7,951 nucleotides of DNA, taken from assembly GCA_013812995.1 (NCBI GenBank), contig JACCSL010000337.1, forward strand, positions 1 to 7,951, written 5' to 3'. This DNA comes from Ardenticatenales bacterium. GTDB taxonomy: Bacteria; Chloroflexota; Anaerolineae; Ardenticatenales; Ardenticatenaceae. Position numbers and translations under genes: made by a program. A model generated the notes under the pieces. That model had not been told where the DNA came from and searched no databases. It was given only the letters and a program-made list of their open reading frames with translations. Of the stretch, positions 1-3,990 are shown one piece after another. Position 1 is the stretch's first letter. Every line of letters starts with the position of its first letter.

Positions 1-525
1 ACGGTGACGACGCTGACAGAATTGTTCGATGTGACGGCCACCAAGGATTGGACGAACTGTTCCGCGCGCGCCGATGTGGTCGTGGACGGTCAGACACTGC
101 TGACCCAAGTTCCGATCACCTACCTGCTCTTTCTGGAGAAGCAGTTGGTGGACCTCCGCACCTTCGTCACCAAATTGCCCATCCTGGATGCCTCAGAGAT
201 ATGGACCTTCGATCCTTCGGCGGATGCCTGGGCCACAGAGCCGATGCAGACGACGCGCACGAAGAAGATCCCACGCAACCACGTCAAGGCGGAGGCGACG
301 GAGCATCACCCCGCTCAGGTCGAACTTTATCACGAAGATCTCGTTGTAGGCACTTGGCGAACCGTGAAGTTCTCCGGGGCGCTCCCCGCGCGGCGCGTCA
401 ACGAGCTACTGGAGCGGGTCGAGCGGCTCCAGAAGGCCGTCAAGTTTGCCAGGGAAGAGGCGAACGCGGTGGAGGCCGAGGAGCAGCAGGTTGGGGCAAA
501 CGTGCTGAATTACCTGTTCAGTTGA
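1..525 (+). CDS. conserved hypothetical protein, 3' part only (cut by window edge)
   Basis: The frame is open from the first base to a TGA at 523-525, giving about 174 residues. A GTG at 4-6 could be read as a start, but no ribosome-binding site is visible in the window and the sequence begins in mid-domain, so I treat the gene as truncated at its 5' end. From memory it resembles an uncharacterised soluble family seen in actinobacteria and Chloroflexota, whose members carry additional N-terminal residues. It has no signal peptide and no membrane segment. Counting from the GTG, conserved-looking stretches are DVTATKDW (9-16), YLLFLEKQLVDL (40-51) and KFSGALPARRVNELL (122-136). The C-terminal part, about 128-162, is a charged amphipathic helix that may form a coiled coil. 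No catalytic motif is recognisable and I assign no function. The RNA unit follows immediately on the same strand, apparently with its own promoter. Confidence 0.8.
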   Translation, partial: TVTTLTELFDVTATKDWTNCSARADVVVDGQTLLTQVPITYLLFLEKQLVDLRTFVTKLPILDASEIWTFDPSADAWATEPMQTTRTKKIPRNHVKAEATEHHPAQVELYHEDLVVGTWRTVKFSGALPARRVNELLERVERLQKAVKFAREEANAVEAEEQQVGANVLNYLFS

Positions 526-528
526 GGT

Positions 529-556
529 TTGGTCGAAGCCAGGAGTTGACTATAAT
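529..556 (+). promoter_or_regulatory. sigma-70-type promoter of the permuted tRNA-like RNA
   Basis: TATAAT at 551-556 is a perfect -10 hexamer in an otherwise GC-rich region. A weak -35, TTGGTC at 529-534, lies 16 bp upstream. Transcription would start near 562-563, about 14 nt before the first arm of the structured RNA. The TTGAC directly abutting TATAAT at 546-550 is too close to act as a -35. The -10 match is observed; promoter activity is inferred. Confidence 0.6.
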
Positions 557-576
557 AACCGGCGGAGTGCAAGCTT

Positions 577-713
577 AAGCTGAGATTGAACGTGACGGAA
601 CAAGATATTCAGTGCAGGTTCGAGTCCTGCCCCCACCACCTGACAGGGTGGGGTAGCCCAACTGGTAGAGGCGTATCGAGTTCCACCCCAGACTGAAATT
701 CTCACTCCAGCTT
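577..713 (+). ncRNA. permuted tRNA-like domain 1
   Basis: Pairings read directly: T-stem GCAGG 614-618 with CCTGC 626-630, around the canonical loop TTCGAGT. Acceptor CCCCACC 631-637 pairs with GGTGGGG 647-653, seven perfect pairs closed by a 9-nt loop at 638-646. T654 and A655 match U8 and A9. D-stem GCC 656-658 pairs with GGC 670-672 around a loop containing the usual GG (664-665). Closing helix TATC 674-677 pairs with GATA 604-607; after a 2x2 internal loop, GTTCC 680-684 pairs with GGAAC 597-601. Further out, TCTCA 700-704 pairs with TGAGA 581-585 and GCTT 710-713 with AAGC 577-580. Junction spacings (0 nt between T and acceptor, 2 nt before D, 1 nt after D, 6 nt variable region) are those of tRNA. 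The 3' strand ends ACC at 638-640; if the loop were cut out by tRNA processing, a CCA end would have to be added or completed. Confidence 0.75.
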
Positions 714-718
714 CCGCA

Positions 719-888
719 TTCACCGCCGCGCGCCAAATCGACCGTTCGGAGTCTGACATCGCTGGTTGCTGGTGCAAATCCAGCCCGGGCCTCTCTCTCA
801 CGGCCCGGTACGTTTAATAGTAGAACGCAACGATATAATGCCTGAACTCCCAACTTAAAAGTGTTGGCCGAAACAATTGGGCGGTAAA
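719..888 (+). ncRNA. permuted tRNA-like domain 2
   Basis: T-stem GCTGG 768-772 pairs with CCAGC 780-784 around loop TGCAAAT. Acceptor CCGGGCC 785-791 pairs with GGCCCGG 802-808, seven perfect pairs closed by a 10-nt loop at 792-801. T809 and A810 match U8 and A9. D-stem CGTT 811-814 pairs with AACG 824-827. Closing helix: ATCG 758-761 with CGAT 831-834; then GTT-C-GGAGT 744-752 with ACTCC-C-AAC 846-854 (eight pairs and one C-C mismatch); GCCAA 732-736 with TTGGC 864-868; ACCGCC 722-727 with GGCGGT 880-885. The T-loop has G in place of U55 and the D-loop (TAATAGTAG) lacks the GG pair, so the standard G18-psi55/G19-C56 elbow contacts would be altered together. Primary sequence differs from domain 1, so the shared architecture is not a recent duplication. 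Confidence 0.72.
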
Positions 889-893
889 CTTGG

Positions 894-930
894 ACCCGGT
901 AGATGGACATTCTGCCGGGTTCTTTCTATT
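894..930 (+). terminator. intrinsic terminator of the tRNA-like RNA
   Basis: The stem ACCCGGTAGA (894-903) pairs with TCTGCCGGGT (911-920), ten pairs including one T-G, around a 7-nt loop, and is followed by the T-rich run TTCTTTCTATT. The T-rich tail lies on the plus-strand side, so it best serves the RNA unit. It also begins six bases beyond the stop codon of the minus-strand M23 gene and may slow transcription from that side, where the tail is weaker (CCAAGTTTACC). Confidence 0.72.
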
Positions 931-2068
931 CTGCCTCTAGCCAGAGCCACACGACTTCGCCCTCTTTGAGTGTAATCTCGCGCACCAGCAGCCGCCCATC
1001 GACCTCTGCCGACACGCGCCAGCGCCCCGGTGGCAGATCCCCCAAAACGAAATTCTCGCCCCACTGGTCATCCCCGTTGACGGGGTTCAGGCGGTCAATG
1101 GCGTAAGTGTAGTCGGAGCGGTATACGTCTTCCTCGTCGGGGCGCTGGATCGTGATGATCGCTTCCGGCACCGGATTGCCCTCGGCGTCCAGTACCTTGC
1201 CCACGACCGTCCCGTAGCCATCGAAGGGTACGAGCCACAGGTGAGGATTGCGCGTGGTGTGGTAATCATTCTCACCCACGCGCACCTCGAAATGCAGGTG
1301 GGGGCCGAGCGCGATCCCGCTCATGCCCACCAGGCCAATCGGCGCACCCTCCGCCACCTTGGCTCCCTGCTCCGTCGTGATGCGGTCCAGGTGTCCATAG
1401 AGCGTGTAGATTTTCCGACCCTCGTACTGAATATCGTGCTCGATCACCACCACATTGCCGTAGAAGGCCCCATCCTGGCTCAGATCCCACTCATGCGGCC
1501 CCAGCCGGAGTTCCTCGTCGTTGAGCGCGAGGATAACCGTGCCGGAGGCAGCGGCGAGCACGGGGGTTCCCGTGTCGTTGATGAATTCCACCCCGTGATG
1601 CACAGGGTAAGCCCCCTGGCCGGTGCTCGCGTACGGGTAGAACGGCTCAATCCAGTTCCGGTCATCCGGGCCGATGGGTCGATTCATCCAGAAATGCGCG
1701 ATGGCGCTGGGCGTCGGGCGCCGTGTGGGACTTGGTTCGGGCGTGATCGTTGGCGTCGTCGTCTCCGTGGGAATCAGCGTCGCGGTGGCCGGGCGCGGGG
1801 TGCGCGTCGGACGCGGGGTGCGTGTGGGGCGCGGTGTCTCCGTGGGGGGGCGCTGGAGGGTTGCGGTGGCTGTGATCGTTGGCGTCAAAGGCTCAGAGGT
1901 TTTCGTTGGGAGTACGGCGACCAGCGCCGCCTCGGGGGGGGCGGTGGTAAGCAATGGCTGGCCCATCGCGCGCTGCGCCGTACCAACCGCTGCGAGCAGA
2001 AGAAGGAGCAGGAGAACGGAGCCGCCCAGAAAGGCGATGAAGGAATCGAGCATGGAGTTTTGATTCAT
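926..2068 (-). CDS. membrane-anchored M23 (LytM-type) peptidase with C-terminal regulatory-like domain
   Basis: This 380-residue protein is a probable cell-wall or envelope zinc peptidase. Residues 1-9 are short and polar, 10-29 form a hydrophobic membrane segment or uncleaved signal anchor, and 54-121 are a Thr/Pro/Arg linker. The M23 domain spans about 122-285: HHGVEF (157-162), AAASGTV (172-178), LYGHL (223-227) and the second metal motif HLHFEV (257-262). The first metal motif is HxxxE (H157, E161) where the family usually has HxxxD, so activity may be altered or the Glu may still bind zinc. Residues 286-380 (GKVLDAEGNPVPEAIITI onward) look like a carboxypeptidase-regulatory-like beta-sandwich. 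Only 27 bases separate it from the upstream SH3 gene, so the two are probably one operon. The ATG at 2066-2068 has no strong ribosome-binding site; an internal ATG at residue 6 is an alternative start. Confidence 0.88.
   Translation of the reverse strand: MNQNSMLDSFIAFLGGSVLLLLLLLAAVGTAQRAMGQPLLTTAPPEAALVAVLPTKTSEPLTPTITATATLQRPPTETPRPTRTPRPTRTPRPATATLIPTETTTPTITPEPSPTRRPTPSAIAHFWMNRPIGPDDRNWIEPFYPYASTGQGAYPVHHGVEFINDTGTPVLAAASGTVILALNDEELRLGPHEWDLSQDGAFYGNVVVIEHDIQYEGRKIYTLYGHLDRITTEQGAKVAEGAPIGLVGMSGIALGPHLHFEVRVGENDYHTTRNPHLWLVPFDGYGTVVGKVLDAEGNPVPEAIITIQRPDEEDVYRSDYTYAIDRLNPVNGDDQWGENFVLGDLPPGRWRVSAEVDGRLLVREITLKEGEVVWLWLEAE
1791..1844. repeat. three 18-bp tandem units encoding part of the Thr/Pro/Arg linker
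   Basis: Three consecutive 18-bp units (1791-1808, 1809-1826, 1827-1844) share a GGxCGCGG start. The first two differ at three positions only; the third is more diverged. They lie inside the M23 gene and encode the RPTRTP repeat of the linker, about residues 75-93. Being in-frame 18-mers, they could expand or contract without breaking the gene. Confidence 0.6.
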
Positions 2069-2095
2069 AAGTTAAAAAGCCTGACATTGGGGGCG

Positions 2096-2662
2096 TCAGG
2101 GACTGAGAAAATCCTGAACCACCCAGCCCTCTACGCCACTGTCCAGGTGGACCTTCCACCAGGTAAAGCCCTCCGCCTCCGTCGGCCCCTCCATCAGCGT
2201 GAGAAGCGTGTCCTCAGGCAGAATCTGGAGTACCTCGGCGGTGGTGCTGTTGCTACTTCGCATGTTGACACCCGCCCCGCTGGTCCCTGTGACACGCGCC
2301 GCAAAACCAACGGACAACTCGCCGGAGGGGCTACTTGGGATCACCACAACCGTTGGAACGGGGGTGGGTAGGTCCAACGGTGGCGGCGTGGACGTCGCGC
2401 CAGGGGTGAAGGTGGCGAGCACACCACTGCCCACTGGCACATTTTCGACGACGGTGGCAATGACCTCCGGGGTCTCGTCCGCCTGGGGCCGCAGGATAAA
2501 GGAAATAATCAAGACACCCAGACCAATCACCAGGGCCGTGAGGGCGATTCGCATCCGAATGCCTGTCAGGTCAATAGCAGGCCCCGCGCGGCGACGTTGC
2601 GTTTTAGGGGGATGCTCCTCATCCAAATAGTCCGAGGGGGGCTCATACGGCTCTTGACTCAT
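2096..2662 (-). CDS. membrane-anchored protein with C-terminal bacterial SH3 domain
   Basis: This 188-residue protein has an acidic, basic-ending cytoplasmic N-terminus (1-34, with QRRR at 22-25), one transmembrane helix (about 38-57) and an extracytoplasmic Thr/Pro linker (about 84-112). A bacterial SH3 (SH3b) domain follows (about 117-188), with the typical GVNMRSSNSTTAEVLQILPE start (131-150) and WWKVHL...GVEGWVVQDFL end (168-186). Such domains usually bind peptidoglycan or help target envelope enzymes; the ligand here is unknown. The start is well supported: GAGG at 2671-2674 (minus) lies 8 bases before the ATG at 2660-2662. The M23 peptidase gene follows after 27 bases, which suggests the SH3 protein and the peptidase work together at the wall. 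The TM-linker-domain plan is shared with its neighbour and is characteristic of Chloroflexota. Confidence 0.85.
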   Translation of the reverse strand: MSQEPYEPPSDYLDEEHPPKTQRRRAGPAIDLTGIRMRIALTALVIGLGVLIISFILRPQADETPEVIATVVENVPVGSGVLATFTPGATSTPPPLDLPTPVPTVVVIPSSPSGELSVGFAARVTGTSGAGVNMRSSNSTTAEVLQILPEDTLLTLMEGPTEAEGFTWWKVHLDSGVEGWVVQDFLSP

Positions 2663-2739
2663 CTAATTTTCCTCAAATACTCTCTTAACGAAAGCAGAGT
2701 TAAAATTTTGTGAATTGTTGTACAAAATAGGCAGAGATT

Positions 2740-2758
2740 GTTGACTGTTTTAGTCAAC
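2740..2758. promoter_or_regulatory. 19-bp dyad over the -35 box, candidate operator
   Basis: GTTGACT (2740-2746) and AGTCAAC (2752-2758) form a perfect 7-bp inverted repeat around GTTTT. It covers the -35 hexamer of the ATPase promoter, the usual place for a repressor site. I do not recognise it as a known Fur, DtxR or LexA box. Repression is an inference from position and symmetry. Confidence 0.42.
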
Positions 2759-2769
2759 TTTGCTACACT
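2741..2769 (+). promoter_or_regulatory. sigma-70-type promoter of the ABC ATPase gene
   Basis: TTGACT (2741-2746) and TACACT (2764-2769) are separated by 17 bp, the optimal distance. Transcription would start near 2776, leaving a leader of about 73 nt before the GTG start at 2849. Confidence 0.6.
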
Positions 2770-2848
2770 CTGCCTGGCCCTGCCCGGCGCGGGATTCTAC
2801 CATCGTACGTTGTCTAGCGTCAATGTAGGTTCGGAAGGAACGGTTACA

Positions 2849-3976
2849 GTGTCGCACGAGCATATCGTCGAGTTGATCGGCGTACAGAAATTTTATCCTG
2901 GCTTAAAGCAACCTACCATCGATGATCTCTCTCTCACCGCGTATCGTGGCGAGATTCTGGCATTGCTAGGGCCTAGCGGCTGCGGCAAGACGACCACCCT
3001 CCGCCTGATAGCAGGCTTCGAGGTGCCGGATACGGGGATGCTTCTCATCGACAACAAGGTAGTGGCGGGGGCGGGACGCTGGTTACCACCGGAGAAGCGC
3101 GGCTTGGGCGTGGTTTTTCAGGAGTATGCGCTTTTCCCGCACTACACGGTCGAGCAGAATGTTGGCTTTGGTCTACATCAGCTCCCGCGTCATGCGCGGG
3201 CCGCTCGCGTGCAGGAGGTTCTTGAACTGGTAAGCCTGGGCGAGATGTCCCGCCGCTACCCCCATGAGCTGTCCGGCGGGCAGCAGCAGCGCGTGGCTCT
3301 GGCTCGTGCCCTTGCCCCCAAACCCGTGGTGGTACTGCTAGATGAGCCCTTCAGCAACCTGGATGCCGACCTGCGCGTGCAGATGCGCACAGAGGTCAAG
3401 CGTATCCTGCGGGAGGCGCACAGCACCGCGATCTTTGTGACGCATGATCAGGAAGAGGCGCTCTGCATGGGGGATCGAGTCGCAATCATGAACCAGGGGC
3501 GTCTGGAGCAGGTGGATATCCCGGAGTCGGTCTTTCATACGCCCGCCACGCGCTTTGTGGCGGATTTCCTCGGCCTCGCGGATTTCATCCCCGGTGTAAC
3601 AACCACACGCGGCCTCGATACAGAACTTGGTCTGATTCCGCAGCCCGCCCCTGGCATCCTCGGGCGCGCGCTAGAGGTCATGATCCGACCCCACGATGTT
3701 ATGCTTCATCCGGACCATGATGGCCCTGGCAAGGTGATTCGCCGCGAGTTCTACGGGGCAGAGAATCTCTATGTAGTGCAGTTGCCCAGTGGCAGCGTGG
3801 TTCGCAGCTCCCAGCCGCACACCGTATCGCTCCCACTGGGCGCGAGGGTGCGCGTGCTCTGCGAGCCTGGCCACGCGCTGACCTGCTTCGAGGGGGAGCA
3901 CGCGGTGCTCTGCCCCCAGGAATGTGATTTGCCCGGCCTTGCCCACCCCCGCGCGATGATTTTGCAGCGGAAATAA
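2849..3976 (+). CDS. ABC transporter ATP-binding protein, FbpC/iron-spermidine-polyamine type
   Basis: This 375-residue cytoplasmic ATPase would power an importer. It has Walker A GPSGCGKTT (41-49), Q-loop Q91, signature LSGGQQQ (141-147), Walker B VVLLDEP (161-167), D-loop SNLD (169-172) and H-loop H199. A C-terminal TOBE-like domain spans about 240-355. The family comprises ferric iron, putrescine, sulfate and sugar importers; the GFEVPDTG and QEYALFPHYTVEQN stretches favour the FbpC/PotA side, but the substrate cannot be fixed. GTG at 2849 is chosen because GGAAGGAA (2833-2840) lies 8 bases upstream; the frame is open to TTG 2738, but that start would overlap the promoter. No permease or solute-binding gene is adjacent, so it is either orphan or works with components encoded elsewhere. 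Confidence 0.87.
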   Translation: MSHEHIVELIGVQKFYPGLKQPTIDDLSLTAYRGEILALLGPSGCGKTTTLRLIAGFEVPDTGMLLIDNKVVAGAGRWLPPEKRGLGVVFQEYALFPHYTVEQNVGFGLHQLPRHARAARVQEVLELVSLGEMSRRYPHELSGGQQQRVALARALAPKPVVVLLDEPFSNLDADLRVQMRTEVKRILREAHSTAIFVTHDQEEALCMGDRVAIMNQGRLEQVDIPESVFHTPATRFVADFLGLADFIPGVTTTRGLDTELGLIPQPAPGILGRALEVMIRPHDVMLHPDHDGPGKVIRREFYGAENLYVVQLPSGSVVRSSQPHTVSLPLGARVRVLCEPGHALTCFEGEHAVLCPQECDLPGLAHPRAMILQRK

Positions 3977-3990
3977 CGGAACGTTATTTC
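3970..3990. terminator. hairpin shared by the 3' ends of the convergent ATPase and GMC genes
   Basis: GAAATAACG (3970-3978) and CGTTATTTC (3982-3990) form a perfect 9-bp inverted repeat around GAA. The TAA of the ATPase gene (3974-3976) lies in one arm and the TAA of the GMC gene (3984-3986, minus) in the other. The hairpin is AT-rich without a long T-run, so bidirectional termination is plausible but not certain. Confidence 0.45.

Larger units (their letters stand above)
563..928 (+). ncRNA. structured RNA with two tandem circularly permuted tRNA-like domains
   Basis: This is the predicted transcript from the TATAAT promoter to the intrinsic terminator, about 365 nt. It contains two consecutive arms, 577-713 and 719-888, which together use almost the whole transcript. 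Each arm is an interrupted helix capped by a four-way junction. The three hairpins of the junction match a tRNA T-arm, acceptor stem and D-arm in tRNA spacing, but in permuted order: the 3' half precedes the 5' half. The closing helix replaces the anticodon stem, so no normal anticodon loop exists. I know permuted tRNA genes from red and green algae and an archaeon, and permuted (two-piece) tmRNA genes from some bacteria. This RNA is not an evident tmRNA: both domains have a base-paired D-stem, neither acceptor has a G3-U70 pair, and I find no tag reading frame. Minus-strand open frames here encode peptides of the GLEPA/GFAPA kind, as expected for antisense translation of tRNA T-arms. Function is unknown. 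Confidence 0.7.
2663..2848. promoter_or_regulatory. divergent intergenic region between the SH3/M23 operon and the ABC ATPase gene
   Basis: This AT-richer 186-bp stretch separates divergent genes. It holds the plus-strand promoter and dyad listed separately and an inverted repeat TTTTGT-N10-ACAAAA (2706-2711 and 2722-2727) enclosing part of the 8-bp palindrome TTGTACAA (2718-2725). I could not fix a convincing promoter for the minus-strand operon; one should lie between about 2680 and 2770. The 5' part of an open frame from TTG 2738 overlaps the promoter and is not considered coding. Confidence 0.55.

Noticed and set aside
568..640. An ordinary tRNA ending at 638-640
   Set aside because: No GGTGGGG 5' strand, D-arm or anticodon arm exists upstream of 597 at the right distance.
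645..795. One ordinary tRNA from the D-arm at 654-673 to the T-arm at 768-784, perhaps with an intron
   Set aside because: The acceptor strands GGTGGGG and CCGGGCC do not pair, and more than 90 nt separate the arms. Each strand instead pairs perfectly with its near neighbour in the permuted arrangement.
834..839. A second TATAAT as an internal promoter
   Set aside because: No -35-like hexamer at 16-18 bp upstream, and the bases lie in an internal loop of domain 2.
550..910. Minus-strand open frames of 83 and 111 codons over the RNA unit
   Set aside because: They contain antisense T-arm and D-arm peptides, overlap each other, and lack ribosome-binding sites.
563..928. A two-piece (permuted) tmRNA
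   Set aside because: Length and permutation are reminiscent, but there is no visible tag frame, no G3-U70 alanine identity pair, and both domains have a base-paired D-stem.
1241..2371. A 376-codon plus-strand open frame
   Set aside because: It is antisense to the M23 and SH3 genes, crosses their junction, is very rich in Arg/Gly/His, and has no domain.
2738..2848. N-terminal extension of the ABC ATPase from TTG 2738
   Set aside because: It would overlap the -35/-10 boxes, while GTG 2849 has a strong ribosome-binding site and gives the usual family N-terminus.
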